A DNA stretch of 64,000 bases from Pseudoips prasinana (GCA_951640165.1 OX621238.1:25754001-25818000), one strand, 5' to 3'; counted from the stretch's first letter, positions 30,375-41,750 are shown. The notes: generated from the letters alone by a model not told the origin. Program-made: numbers and translations.

Positions 30375-30697
30375 TCATAGATCATCTATACATGTAATAA
30401 AATCGTAGGAAAGTCAAAACTGTACATTGAATATTTTTTTTAAAGTATACTTGGGGCGTGATCTACAATCGATATCGAAGCCAAAAATATAATTTTTGTC
30501 TGTGTGTCTGTTTGTCTGTATGTATGTCCGGGCTAAACTCAAAAAGTACTGCATTGATTTACTTCAAATTTTGCATGAATATGACTAAGACGTCGGGTCA
30601 ACATATAGGCTACATATTATCACGTTATCCCCTCGGGGGAGGATATGTGATAATTTATAAAATTTAACGCGGGTAAAATCGCGGGGTACAGCTAGTT
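30375..30697 (+). mobile_element. Helitron-like element, plus orientation
   Basis: Inverted relative of 29521-29836. It ends gcgggtaaaatcgcggggta, then cagctag and t. It includes tctgtgtgtctgtttgtctg and ggtcaacatataggctacat. Confidence 0.6.
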
Positions 30698-30804
30698 AAT
30701 AATATAAAATTGTAACAGGTATTTAGATATGTATGACCCAAATTCACAAAAATTTGGACTTACTGGACGGATATTAATCTAACAATTTGCTTGCTTAAAC
30801 AACT

Positions 30805-31000
30805 TCACGTGTGGCGCAGCGGCTTAGACAGTATCGCCTCGCCGCTACGTGTCCCGTATTCGATTCCCGCGCCGGACAACAATTTATGTGACCGATAAAT
30901 AGTTGTTCTGGGTCTGGATGTAATTTGTGTCCGTCTGTTATATGTTAGTAAAGTACCCCGCGACAGTTCCGCAGTGCGGGCGTTGTCTTGAAAAAAACTA
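30805..31000 (+). repeat. SINE-A, near full length
   Basis: Head cacgtgtggcgcagcggctt, B-box region gtattcgattcccg, then caatttatgtgaccgataaa, gtaccccgcgaca and gcgggcgttgtcttg to A-rich end. Confidence 0.85.
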
Positions 31001-31027
31001 AAGAAAAGCATATTAGTCTCAATATGT

Positions 31028-31135
31028 TCACGGCGGCGTCTGAAAGCCGCCAAATACGGCCCAAGACCGGCCATTGTGGAAATCGTTAGGGGAGGCTTAC
31101 AACCAGTGGACGTTTTTCGGCTGATATGATGATGA
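31028..31135 (+). mobile_element. RTE-type LINE 3' end fragment
   Basis: cggcccaagaccggccattg then ggggaggctta and cagtggacgtttttcggctg, ending in atgatgatga. Confidence 0.7.
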
Positions 31136-31285
31136 CAACGCCGATGACGGGAGTTGAAGATATACCTAAAACTAAAACTACATTAAAATAAGTAATGGAC
31201 CGTGATACTATAGTGAGGGCTGATTGTAATTAATCAAAGTCCATACTCTTTTCAATTGAAACCAGACATCATTTTAACACGTCGT
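31136..31285. other. No recognisable feature
   Basis: Unassigned. Confidence 0.4.
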
Positions 31286-31436
31286 ATTTTTTGACCCCCG
31301 ACACAAAAAGAGGGGTGTTTTAATTTAACGTCGATATATGTCTGTGTGTGTTTGTCTGTCTGTTGGATCGTAGCTTCCAAACGGATGGATCGATTTCGAT
31401 GCGGTTATTTTTCATTTAAAAGCCCGTTTCCTTGAG
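31286..31436 (+). repeat. Dispersed repeat with gacccccgacacaaaaagag
   Basis: It contains gtctgtctgttggatcgtag and aaacggatggatcgatttcg. A related inverted piece is at 51395-51530. No protein; a non-autonomous element end is likely. Confidence 0.5.
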
Positions 31437-31438
31437 GT

Positions 31439-31490
31439 GCCTTCTAGCTATGTTGGACTAATTGATATTAGCCCAACATAGCTAGAAGGC
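31439..31490. repeat. Hairpin, 18-bp perfect arms
   Basis: gccttctagctatgttgg and its complement with a 16-base loop. Confidence 0.9.
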
Positions 31491-31522
31491 CTCAGACCTC
31501 AGGCCCTTCCAAAATGAAGTAA

Positions 31523-31612
31523 TGTTGTATATCAACTATCTGGTTTCCATAGTACAAGCTTTGCTTAGTTTGGGATCAGATGGCCGTGTGTAAATAATGT
31601 CCCAGGATATAA
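31523..31612 (+). repeat. SINE-B, 3' fragment
   Basis: From atatcaactatctggtttcc through gatcagatggccgtg to gtcccaggata. Confidence 0.75.
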
Positions 31613-32283
31613 TATATATTATTATAGTTGGAGTCAGGAGTTTTTTAACGATTAGGTTATCATTAATCATAGCCATGATTGATGAATATAAAATATGACC
31701 CCCGATGCTATAGAATACCGACTAAACTAATTTTAATTACATTTTATTATCATTTACTTTGTAACATAGTTCTTGTGAAAAGGTTAGTGCGCAGTTTTAG
31801 TACTTTGACAGTTTTATGTATACCCCGTTCTTTTCATACGAGCTCTATGAGACCGATAAATAACGACTTTTAAATTAGTTCAGTGGTGTCAAAGACAGAA
31901 TAGCCCGCACTAACAACTAAATTAAAAGACTAATTCTTTTCTAGAAGCTTTTGTTTTGAAACGCTGTCTCGTCGTAGCCTCGTAGCCTAGTGAGGTTGAG
32001 ATTCTATAGTCATTTAAAGAGTTTTGCTGATGTGCTACGGAAAAAATGCTACGCTATAAATCTATTGGTAAATGTTACCAACTTGATCTTCATCGGCTTT
32101 AGATTTTTCAAACCCCATGTGGGGCAAGCAATCCCATTCCCCTTCTTTTTTCGGACCAATACCTTCATTATTTGCATATAGAAGTCTTACAGTGCTACCA
32201 CACACAATATCTCCACTCCAAACTTCAATAAAAGCTGTTCAGTCATTTTACGTGGATGAGTAAAGAACATCCTATCTATATAG
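31613..32283. other. No recognisable feature
   Basis: Unassigned DNA. Confidence 0.45.
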
Positions 32284-32485
32284 TATATATTTATACTCCC
32301 CGCGGCTTTACTCGCGTTAAGCTTTATAAACTATAGTAGATGTGTTATTCGGATATATTTATAACCTGTATTACTACAACGTTTCATCAAAATCTCTTCA
32401 GTAGTTTTGCGTGAAAGATTAACAAACTTCCATACATCCATCCATACTGGCAAACTTTCGCATTTATAATATTAGTAAGATAAGT
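32284..32485 (-). mobile_element. Helitron-like element
   Basis: Plus strand begins ccccgcggctttactcgcg and ends gcatttataatattagtaag. It is the reverse of the 5678 and 37418 copies. The terminal ctag is missing. Confidence 0.55.
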
Positions 32486-32906
32486 GTTTGTATGTGAAAG
32501 ATTTCGTAGTCTTTCGTGTTTTTTCAAACGTTATATATCCTATAACACGTGGAATGACATCACAAACCAATGATATCACATTTTCTATAATCAGTTTAGG
32601 ACATACGAGGGAACATATGAACATACATATATACAGTTATCAAAAATATAACCCTCCTTTTCCGTAGTCGGGTATAGATAAACTTGCGTAATATGCACTT
32701 ACAATACTTCTTTCAAAGAAGTATTAAGTCGGTGTTAGAAGTGCTTATTGAATCTATTTGTAAAGAAAAGAATATATTGAAGTATGTGTTATAGTGGCGT
32801 CGAAATCAACTGTTCTCTATCATTGACTTATATGTATAACTAGACACGATGTTTCGAATAAAAACTCCGTCCCATTCCGGCTGTGCGCGACGTCCAGAAT
32901 TGCTAC
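32486..32906. other. No recognisable feature
   Basis: Unassigned. A short inverted pair caatacttcttt and aaagaagtatt is near 32701-32725. Confidence 0.45.
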
Positions 32907-32950
32907 TTGCTCACTGAGTTGCAGCGCGGGCGCTGCAACTCAGTGAGCAA
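32907..32950. repeat. 44-bp palindrome, 21-bp perfect arms
   Basis: Arms ttgctcactgagttgcagcg-c with a 2-base centre (gg), unusually GC-rich for this DNA. Confidence 0.92.
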
Positions 32951-33112
32951 ATTCTCAATATGGGATTGCGCGTCTAGTAGAATACATATAGGTCAATGGC
33001 CTCTATACCTAATCCGGATGACCGGGCCGAGGCTGTCTGCATTAGTTTATCCGTTTACCCATACTCTTTGTTGTTTTCCTGCTACCACATGGAACAAATA
33101 TATATATATAAC

Positions 33113-33286
33113 TAGCTGTGCCCCGCGGTGTTACCCGCGTTAAATTTTATGAATTTTCTTTGCTATAAACCTCACGGAGCCCGAGACCTTTCCAACGAAT
33201 GCAAAACCGTGGAAATCGGATCGTGCGTTCTGGAGTTATAGCGTCAGGAAGGAAAACCCGAGTTATTTTTATATAGTAGATATCTG
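33113..33286 (-). mobile_element. Helitron-like element, second subfamily
   Basis: actagctgtgccccgcggtg, then ttacccgcg, aacctcacggagcccgaga and ggagttatagcgtcaggaag. The relative at 37056-37235 shares the whole body. Confidence 0.6.
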
Positions 33287-33470
33287 GGGACAATGTCACA
33301 CAGATCATCCTAGCCCCAAACTAAGCAAAGCTTGTACTATGGGTACCAGGCGACGATATAAATACTTATTTAGATAGATAAATACTTATATACATAGAAA
33401 ACATCCATGACTCACAAACAAATATTCGTGTTCATCACACAAATAATGCATGTATTTATTTAATACTGTG
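33287..33470 (-). repeat. SINE-D, head-truncated
   Basis: ctggggacaatgtcacacag, then aacatccatgactcacaaac and cgtgttcatcacacaaat. The full copy is at 44028-44203. A piece resembling the SINE-B tail (aaactaagcaaagcttgtac) is embedded. Confidence 0.65.
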
Positions 33471-35102
33471 CTATGTTAATGTTCGGGGTATAAGCAGGTT
33501 GTTGGTGTGCAACAAAAACAGCGTAGTAGATATAACAGAATCCTGACGGACTTCGGCATTGATGGCCTACCGTTCCTGATAAACTCAATGAATCAAACTC
33601 GATAAAAAAAATACAAAGGAAAATCAGTTCAATGCCTCACATTAATTTCAATCTGAGTAGAACTTATTCAGATCGTGTATTGAAACCACAAAGACCGGCA
33701 ATAAATATTACTATTATATTCCCAGGTCTTTATATGTTGGGCCTATATTTTTAAATCGAATATGAGATTTTATCCTACAATAGTTGCTTCAATAGGTATT
33801 TCTTCAAGGGTCTCTTCACCTCCTTGAGTATTATTCAGTGATATTGCACGTGAAATTGATAGCACAAATCAGGGTTGCTTACCCCACAAAACATATTCCC
33901 ATAAAAGTATTTTTTTTTAATAAATTCTAAGGAAAATGTGCAATAAGTTTTTAGGCACGTCTTGTATATATTTAATAATACACCACGCGGGCAAAACAAA
34001 CCAAATACATTTTTCGATTAACCCGATCATAATAATTAGTTATTTGTCGATAAATGTATTTCGTTTATTTGTAAACGATGTTCATTTATATTATTTATAT
34101 GTAATTGAAAATAAACGGTTGATACAAACTTATTGACTTTACTGAAGAGTATAAAGGGTTTTAGATAATTAGTGTTGACCATCCAAGTTATTTTTTTAGA
34201 ATAATTACAGGATTACGGTAAATACAAATGAATATCTCTTTATTTCGTAAAATCGTCGATCACAACATAGCCAATACAAACATACCTTTTTTAGAAGCAC
34301 CCTTTGTTTCTTAACATGACGGTGATTTATTCATTTTTAACATAGTCAGCATAGGCTATGACTCGCTTAGTTAACTAATTTGTTAGTAACCAGTCACTAC
34401 CTCAACAGACATTATCAATCTATTTTTCGATATTTATCGTGAACTCGTAATATGAACGACTAATTTACACGGTGAACTGTAATTACATAAAACCCTGCGT
34501 ATCACAGAAACGTATTATTCCCCTCAAATTCAAGGAAAATAAATGGGCAACATCACCATAAATTGGAAGCACAAATGCCTGTGACGTCATCTCATTCCAT
34601 CCAACAAATATGTAGACGCCTCTTGTAAATCAATCATGTGGAAGTTTGGTAGGTATATTATCTGAGTTGATGTAAGGAGATACTACTACACATTATGTTT
34701 GAGAAGGTCGGTTTGAAGGAAGTCGAATATGTCAATCACGTAGATAGACACAGCCTACTGAACAACCTAAATTGAAATCAAGCAGTTAAGCATTAACTAA
34801 AATGTGATAATTAACAAACGGTATTTATGACTCCTTGAGGCCCGAATATTATAGTGCGTTAACTATTTACATAGACTGAATAAAACTAATACTTTGAAAG
34901 TTCGTTTTCTAGAATATTAAAACGTAACGTGTTTTTATATAACGTTTATTTATTTATTTTTAGTACAAATACATTATGCATTTTACACATTTAAAAAACA
35001 ACAACAGTGATAAGATTCGCCTACTATAAATTATAGAAGTATTTTTGACATGTATTGAATTAAAACTAAAAACTATAACTACGTGTAACATTTATGAAAC
35101 GA
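33471..35102. other. No recognisable feature
   Basis: 1.6 kb of AT-rich DNA without a repeat family or coding frame that I recognise. The best candidate in the window for ordinary unique sequence. Confidence 0.5.
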
Positions 35103-35142
35103 CACTTTTTCCCCATATTAAATTAATATGGGGCAAAAGTGT
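35103..35142. repeat. Near-perfect palindrome, about 19-bp arms
   Basis: cactttttccccatattaa and its complement with one mismatch and almost no loop. Confidence 0.8.
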
Positions 35143-35495
35143 TTTTTATAATAATATTTAATGTAAATATGGTAATTAATGTCGTAGCACGTTGATATTT
35201 TAATTTAATTCCATTGATACTCCTGATATAGACTTTCTGGGGACGGTAATTGAATAATCTTAGAGCAGTTTTTACCGCCTTGGGGCATTTGAAATATTTT
35301 CCATGTAAAAAGTTATAATAAAATGAATATCAGATGCAGCTGATAAGTATGAAGAGTAATGAGAGTTTCTAGTGTTAGCTCCTGCAATGTTGAGACTAGC
35401 CAGTATTAAAAATATCATAGACTACCAAGTGCGATTGTTACTCACCCATTTGAGATTTTTACGATTCCAATGTAGGTAGGACTACGGATTGCCAT
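35143..35495. other. No recognisable feature
   Basis: Unassigned. Confidence 0.45.
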
Positions 35496-35600
35496 CCAGC
35501 AAAGCGGGATCCCGCGATCCAGCGGGATCCAGCATAATTTAAGGCCATGCGGGATCCCACAATATCTTGGGGATCCGCCATGCGAATCCGCAAGCATCAG
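35496..35600. repeat. Cluster of GGATCC palindromes
   Basis: Four ggatcc-type sites in about 80 bp (gcgggatcccgc, gcgggatccagc, gcgggatcccac, ggggatccgcc). They look like diverged copies of a roughly 20-base unit. Function unknown. Confidence 0.55.
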
Positions 35601-36332
35601 CCGGTGCGATTTTTTTAAAATTGACGCCTTTAATCTGCTGAGCAACGTATTTTACGAACGACGTTGCCATTCAATCTTTCATTTTGCACGCACACACAAC
35701 AAGTGTAGAGGCTGAACGAGCTTTGGCTACATATTATGTAGTTCTACAAGAAGAAGGTTGGGACATGACACCATTAATGCCATTTATTTTTTTAAGATCA
35801 TATTTTCAAAAAGAGAGGCGACTGATCATTTTATTGTTTTATATTTCTAACGTTGCTTTTAATTATTTAGTAAGAAAAATTCGAAGACTAAATTTATATG
35901 AGACTTTTTGTGAATACTAACTAGTAGAGTACAAAGTACAAATTTCCACCAAATATTGATATTTTTTATGTTATTCTTTTATTAATGAATAAGTAGCCGA
36001 ACTGGTGAAATAACTGAGACCTAATATTAACGTTAGCTTTAGAAACGTAAGAAATAGTGTAAAGTAACAAATTTTGAACTAAACCATATCTAAATTTCTT
36101 ATAAATAGTCCCATGCTGACATATCTTGGGACACAATCTTTAGAGAAACATGTTCTTTAAGCAAACACGTTTGCTAACAATCATACGACCCACAACCCAC
36201 CCCTTGGTAAGATGTTACTATGCAACCTATATAGCTTGCGTCACATAACACCACTCACGCGTAGCCGACGCTTAGCCCCTTCCCAATGAGCTGTGGTGAT
36301 GCTTGCCCGTCGCGTCCCGACCCAAAACCCTC
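35601..36332. other. No recognisable feature
   Basis: The short plus frame at about 35684-35760 (HTTSVEAERAL) faintly recalls the C-terminal dimerisation motif of hAT-like transposases. Too weak to call. Confidence 0.3.
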
Positions 36333-36400
36333 TACCAATCCGGGGCAGGCGCTCTGCTATGAACGATACACACTGGCAGATCTTTAGGATTCCCTTGCTT
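36333..36400 (-). repeat. SINE-F fragment
   Basis: taccaatccggggcaggcgc, then gaacgatacacactggcaga and aggattcccttgct. Confidence 0.65.
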
Positions 36401-36417
36401 ACGCTTTACGCGTTTGT

Positions 36418-36630
36418 ATCCTGGGACATTATTCATAAACGGCCATCTGATCCCAATTATATTACATATACTACTTTTTATTTATAAACACATACTTATA
36501 TAAATAATTACACCCAGACTCAGGCCAAACAGATTTTCATTCACACAAAAATCTGCCCAAGGTGGGAATCGAACCCACGACCTGCGGCGTGAAAGGCAAG
36601 CATTTACCAAACAACCCAAACGGGCCGTCA
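36418..36630 (-). repeat. SINE-B, full length
   Basis: Minus-strand copy with an intact B box (gtgggttcgattcccacc) and head ggtaaatgcttgcctttca. Confidence 0.88.
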
Positions 36631-36764
36631 ATCGATGCGTGTCGACGCGGCGACGTTACCGATATGATACCTTCCTAAGTTTATATCTGATCAGGTGCGT
36701 CAGTGCACAATAAGTTGTCGATCTGCAAATTACCTGATACAATCCATTCAAGTGTAAAAGACAA

Positions 36765-37320
36765 CTGTTAACCCACTCAGTGTGCGTGTGCCTCCGTGAA
36801 TTTGATATTTACACCACACATGATAAGCTTTAACGTGCAGAATACACTCCTTTAGCGAAGTCTTCCTTCGCTGTCTGTCTGTCCGTCTGTCACCAGGCTG
36901 TATCTCATGAAGCGTGACAGTTAGACAGTTGAAAGTTTCACACATGATGTATTTCTGTTGCCGCCATAACAAGAAATACTGAAAAACAAAATGAAATAAA
37001 TATTTAAGGGGGCTCCCATACAACAAACGTGAATTTTTTTATCGTTTTTATAGATAACTAAAACACACCCCGCGGTGTTACCCGCGTTAAATTTTATAAA
37101 TTTTCTTTGCTATAAACCTCACGGAGCCCGAGAGTTGGACCTTTCCAACGCATCCAAAACCGTGGAAATCGGTTCGTGCGTTCTGGAGTTATAGCGTCAG
37201 GAAGGAAAACCCGACTTATTTTTATATAGTAGGACGGAACAACGAAAGTACAGTAGGACTTATAGGTAGTACAGAACCCTTCGTACGCGTGACCGACACG
37301 CACTTGGCCGGTTTTTTAAA
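36765..37320 (-). repeat. Dispersed repeat interrupted by a Helitron-like element
   Basis: Left part (to 37055) contains gtctgtctgtccgtctgtca, ggctgtatctcatgaagcg and aaatacatc-type text. The right part (37236-37320) contains acagaacccttcgtacgcg and gacacgcacttggccggttt. It is related to 59430-60016. The Helitron-like insert lies between. Confidence 0.55.
37056..37235 (-). mobile_element. Helitron-like element nested in the repeat
   Basis: cacaccccgcggtgttaccc, cctcacggagcccgagagtt and ttatagcgtcaggaaggaa. Same subfamily as 33113-33286 with an extra gttgg near 37135. Confidence 0.6.
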
Positions 37321-37417
37321 TTTAAAAATAAATTGATTGTATTTACAGTCAATTTCTTATTTTTATCATATTAGGTATGTATCTTTACCGTACCTAAAAT
37401 AAAACCGTAAAAAATCC

Positions 37418-37600
37418 TACTAATATTATAAATGCAAAAATTTGTGAGTACTGCTATATGGATGTCTGTTACTCTTTCACGCAAGAACTTCCAAACAGAT
37501 TTTGGTGAAACTTGGTAGAAACATAGCTTATATATCCGAAAAACACATAAGCTATAATTTATAAAGTTTAACTTGGGTAAAACCGCGATGCACAACTAGT
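37418..37600 (+). mobile_element. Helitron-like element
   Basis: Starts cctactaatattataaatgc and ends gggtaaaaccgcgatgcaca then actag and t. Compare 5678-5838. Confidence 0.6.
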
Positions 37601-37989
37601 CTTAAATAAACGGCGCCTATCGATTTATCGCAATGATGTCCAATGTAGATCATGCACAAGTACTGTCTACTCTAAATATATTAATTTTTCTTATACATCT
37701 AAATTACATGATTGTATTATTGCTACTACATAGCATTATTTACATATTTAAGACCCAATGGATACCTTAAAGACCATATAAAAACAAATGCGTGTCTATG
37801 TCAGACAGTGGTTCCCTACAAAGAAGGTTGTGTTCGATCAACCTTCTTATTCTATTCAGACAATATGTAGTAAAATATAAATTTCGATAATTAAATCTAA
37901 ACATAATCTCCTTTACAATAACTGCAAGCTAGCTAAATATCATTACTACTATAAAATAAATTTTATAAATGTTTTAACAATCTGTGTAC
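37601..37989. other. No recognisable feature
   Basis: Unassigned. Short inverted pair aagaaggttg and caaccttctt near 37820-37850. Confidence 0.45.
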
Positions 37990-38110
37990 CTAAATATCTA
38001 TAATATGTAACTAGAAATATTATAATATAATAACTGTATTACCACAAACATGTTCTAACAAGCGCTTTTTTAAAGTCTACGTGAATAAAAATCTTTTTTA
38101 TTTATTTATT
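37990..38110 (+). repeat. LINE-type 3' end with ttta tail
   Basis: aacaagcgcttttttaaagt, then ctacgtgaataaaaatc and (ttta)n. The same end, inverted, lies at 46935-47035. It marks the edge of the big inverted repeat. Confidence 0.5.
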
Positions 38111-38448
38111 TATGTTACATATAAAACAAAAACTTCATAAAAAAGCCCTACATAACACTAACTTTAATAAATCTATTTGTGTTCTGTTTTCAGAAATATA
38201 CTTACGAAACCCCTCTGTTAACACTTTTCTAGTAAGTATTGATTAATATTTATTGTAGTCCAAGGAGCGATCCGCAAGAGACGGGGCAATTTACGACTAC
38301 GGCCCCACAATACTTTAGTTAGCCTATTTTTGCACGGACGCAGAAAACACTCATCGAAAAAGAAGCGTGAAATAAAGTTGTAGGTATTGACTTTGTAATC
38401 ATTGTTATTAACAACAAACAAAATGCGTAAATAGAAAATGCTTAGGTA

Positions 38449-38583
38449 CAGACGCCAGTACATCAAGCTACCCCAATGTGTCAAATTTCCCCAATTGAAA
38501 GTGAACCTTATGCTTTTGTGATAAAGTTAAAAATCGATAAAAGAAATTTGACAGATTGGTGTAGCTTGATGTGCTGGCGTCTG
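38449..38583. mobile_element. MITE, 135 bp (left arm)
   Basis: TA at 38447-38448 and 38584-38585. The terminal inverted repeats of about 40 bp begin cagacgccagtacatcaagc. Same family as 14440-14560, which is 14 bp shorter. Confidence 0.88.
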
Positions 38584-38702
38584 TACAATGCAAATTTGAG
38601 TTCTGAAATGTTTCTTCTCTATCTAATATTTTTCACTGAATATTAAGGTATAGAGATCATAACTTTCCTCAAAGTTATTTTAGCACCCCACCTTTATGTA
38701 AT

Positions 38703-38850
38703 CTCAAAAATGGGAAATCATAAATTTAATCGTCCGGCGGGTCTTGAACCTGCACCATCTACCAATCCGGGGTAGGCGCTCTGCGTTAAGCAACGAACGA
38801 TACACGCTGGCAGATCAAATTTAGGATTCCCTAGCTAACACCCTTCCGGT
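38703..38850 (-). repeat. SINE-F copy (left arm)
   Basis: aaaaatgggaaatcataaat, cgggtcttgaacctgcacc and gctaacacccttccgg. Confidence 0.75.
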
Positions 38851-39248
38851 TATGGTAATCCTGCTTTTACTGGACAATAGAATGGTTCAAGCCGTCTTGC
38901 AAATAAAACTAGAAACTATGTACACCTACTACCACCTAACTGCGGTTGCCAAATCGCATGCCAAGCTCGATAACTATGGCGAACCCCTTCAAATGGCAAC
39001 ATTTGTTGGAGGCCTATGTCCAGCAGTGGACGATATCAGGCAGATGGTGACAACAGGTTTTTGTGAATTGGGACTATAAATCTATTTTAGAAAAACGGCC
39101 TGTCTATACATAAATAAGGCTGAAAACATAAAAAAAACGCTTAATCTGCTATCACCACTTCACTGGGCAGCAAAGGCGTGCAGGGGGCTCAAGCTATCTA
39201 GCAAACAAAACTACAAACTAAGCTACACATGCCAAAGGTTCACTACTT

Positions 39249-39721
39249 TTGGGGTTCAAACCTCGGGTCAGGGCGACGCTAACGTGGAGATGGATGACAG
39301 AGTCGGTACTTTCAAGATGTTTTATACAACTGTCGTTACGCGAATATATTTATCACGGAGAGTGTTCAGAGAAATTGTGCGGACTTATACCTGCCACCGC
39401 ATTCCGCCACAGACACTCTCACCGAAAGTGGAAATTTTAACTCATCACCTGGATGAATGGTCATCTACCACCGTGCGTTTCACACGAAACTTATTACCGC
39501 GACCTACCGCTCTTTGGAATCAATTAACTGCGGAGATATTTCCGATCCGGTATGAGATGGCAACTTTAAGAAGCGAGCTTATTCTTTTCTTTAAGGCTGG
39601 CAATGCCTCGGTGTTGCGCGTGTCCATGGGCAGCGGTGATCAATTCGCAACAAGTGACCACTTGTTAGTTTACCACCATATTTTATTAAATAAAAAATGT
39701 GGAACCAGCCGTCTAAATTAA
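39249..39721 (+). pseudogene. LINE protein C-terminal fragment (left arm)
   Basis: The frame from 39284 has TVRFTRNLLPRPTALWNQL, then FPIRYEMATLRSELILFFKAG and VLRVSMGSGDQ. This is typical of the end of Jockey/CR1-type LINE proteins (R-S-F-x-P-R-x-x-x-L-W-N-x-L followed by a short tail). The catalytic parts are absent. Two overlapping frames suggest a frameshift near its start. Confidence 0.7.
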
Positions 39722-39770
39722 AAATGATGGGTCTAGAAGCTTGGATAACTTAGAAATGAAATGAGATCAT

Positions 39771-39941
39771 AATGAGATTTCATAGTCGCTTATGCTCAAT
39801 AGTCAAAGCTTATTAAAAGTGGATAGGACATATAAAGCTAACGACACACAGTATCAAATTGCGACCAACATCACCCTCTATTAGTTGGCATTCGTATGGA
39901 TGAAATGCCTTGTCTGATCAATCGGTCGAGCCGCCCGCGTC

Positions 39942-39975
<34 letters not shown>

Positions 39976-40014
39976 CGGACGCCCGCGTCCATATATATAT
40001 ATATATATATGATG
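39771..40014. other. Spacer of the giant inverted repeat
   Basis: 244 bp. 39771-39940 is continuous with the left arm and reappears inverted at 41757-41930. (AT)n tracts at about 39943-39971 and 39991-40010 flank a gtgcggacgcccgcgtcc centre. Confidence 0.85.
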
Positions 40015-40063
40015 ATGATCTCATTTCATTTCTAAGTTATCCAAGCTTCTAGACCCATCATTT

Positions 40064-40536
40064 TTAATTTAGACGGCTGGTTCCACATTTTTTATTTAAT
40101 AAAATATGGTGGCAAACTAACAAGTGGTCACTTGTTGCGAATTGATCACCGCTGCCCATGGACACGCGCAACACCGAGGCATTGCCAGCCTTAAAGAAAA
40201 GAATAAGCTCGCTTCTTAAAGTTGCCATCTCATACCGGATCGGAAATATCTCCGCAGTTAATTGATTCCAAAGAGCGGTAGGTCGCGGTAATAAGTTTCG
40301 TGTGAAACGCACGGTGGTAGATGACCATTCATCCAGGTGATGGGTTAAAATTTCCACTTTCGGTGAGAGTGTCTGTGGCGGAATGCGGTGGCAGGTATAA
40401 GTCCGCACAATTTCTCTGAACACTCTCCGTGATAAATATATTCGCGTAACGACAGTTGTATAAAACATCTTGAAAGTACCGACTCTGTCATCCATCTCCA
40501 CGTTAGCGTCGCCCTGACCCGAGGTTTGAACCCCAA
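40064..40536 (-). pseudogene. LINE protein C-terminal fragment (right arm)
   Basis: Mirror copy of 39249-39721, with one amino-acid change (Tyr to Cys before HHILLNK). Confidence 0.7.
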
Positions 40537-40640
40537 AAGTAGTGAACCTTTGGCATGTGTAGCTTAGTTTGTAGTTTTGTTTGCTAGATAGCTTGAGCCC
40601 CCTGCACGCCTTTGCTGCCCAGTGAAGTGGTGATAGCAGA
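40515..40640 (+). repeat. B-box retroposon segment, relative of the 3' LTR insert
   Basis: gaggtttgaaccccaaaag, agcttagtttgtagt, tttgctag and tgcccagtgaagtgg parallel 28733-28850. The mirror copy is at 39145-39270 (minus). Confidence 0.6.
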
Positions 40641-40935
40641 TTAAGCGTTTTTTTTATGTTTTCAGCCTTATTTATGTATAGACAGGCCGTTTTTCTAAAA
40701 TAGATTTATAGTCCCAATTCACAAAAACCTGTTGTCACCATCTGCCTGATATCGTCCACTGCTGGACATAGGCCTCCAACAAATGTTGCCATTTGAAGGG
40801 GTTCGCCATAGTTATCGAGCTTGGCATGCGATTTGGCAACCGCAGTTAGGTGGTAGTAGGTGTACATAGTTTCTAGTTTTATTTGCAAGACGGCTTGAAC
40901 CATTCTATTGTCCAGTAAAAGCAGGATTACCATAA

Positions 40936-41085
40936 CCGGAAGGGTGTTAGCTAGGGAATCCTAAATTTGATCTGCCAGCGTGTATCGTTCGTTGCTTAAC
41001 GCAGAGCGCCTACCCCGGATTGGTAGATGGTGCAGGTTCAAGACCCGCCGGACGATTAAATTTATGATTTCCCATTTTTGAGATT
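40936..41085 (+). repeat. SINE-F copy (right arm)
   Basis: Mirror of 38703-38850. Confidence 0.75.
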
Positions 41086-41201
41086 ACATAAAGGTGGGGT
41101 GCTAAAATAACTTTGAGGAAAGTTATGATCTCTATACCTTAATATTCAGTGAAAAATATTAGATAGAGAAGAAACATTTCAGAACTCAAATTTGCATTGT
41201 A

Positions 41202-41336
41202 CAGACGCCAGCACATCAAGCTACACCAATCTGTCAAATTTCTTTTATCGATTTTTAACTTTATCACAAAAGCATAAGGTTCACTTTCAATTGGGGAAAT
41301 TTGACACATTGGGGTAGCTTGATGTACTGGCGTCTG
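41202..41336. mobile_element. MITE, 135 bp (right arm)
   Basis: Mirror of 38449-38583, TA at 41200-41201 and 41337-41338. Confidence 0.88.
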
Positions 41337-41708
41337 TACCTAAGCATTTTCTATTTACGCATTTTGTTTGTTGTTAATAACAATGATTACAAAGTCAATA
41401 CCTACAACTTTATTTCACGCTTCTTTTTCGATGAGTGTTTTCTGCGTCCGTGCAAAAATAGGCTAACTAAAGTATTGTGGGGCCGTAGTCGTAAATTGCC
41501 CCGTCTCTTGCGGATCGCTCCTGGGACTACAATAAATATTAATCAATACTTACTAGAAAAGTGTTAACAGAGGGGTTTCGTAAGTATATTTCTGAAAACA
41601 GAACACAAATAGATTTATTAAAGTTAGTGTTATGTAGGGCTTTATTATGAAGTTTTTGTTTTATATGTAACATAAATAAATAAATAAAAAAGGTTTTTAT
41701 TCACGTAC

Positions 41709-41750
<42 letters not shown>
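41709..41750. repeat. (TA)n tract between right arm and third copy
   Basis: About 42 bp of alternating A and T with one tac interruption. Confidence 0.9.

Larger units (their letters stand above)
38078..39770 (+). repeat. Left arm of giant inverted repeat (1,693 bp)
   Basis: It is the reverse complement of 40015-41707 with equal length and only scattered single-base differences (for example gtttaccac against gtttgccac). The arm carries a MITE, a SINE-F copy, a B-box retroposon and the C-terminal end of a LINE protein. Confidence 0.95.
40015..41707 (-). repeat. Right arm of giant inverted repeat (1,693 bp)
   Basis: Reverse complement of 38078-39770. It stops at atgatctcat, so it lacks the 170 bp that follow in the left arm. 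Confidence 0.95.

Noticed and set aside
35684..35760. hAT-like C-terminal motif (TSVEAERAL)
   Set aside because: Only about ten residues; no catalytic residues, ends or target duplication.
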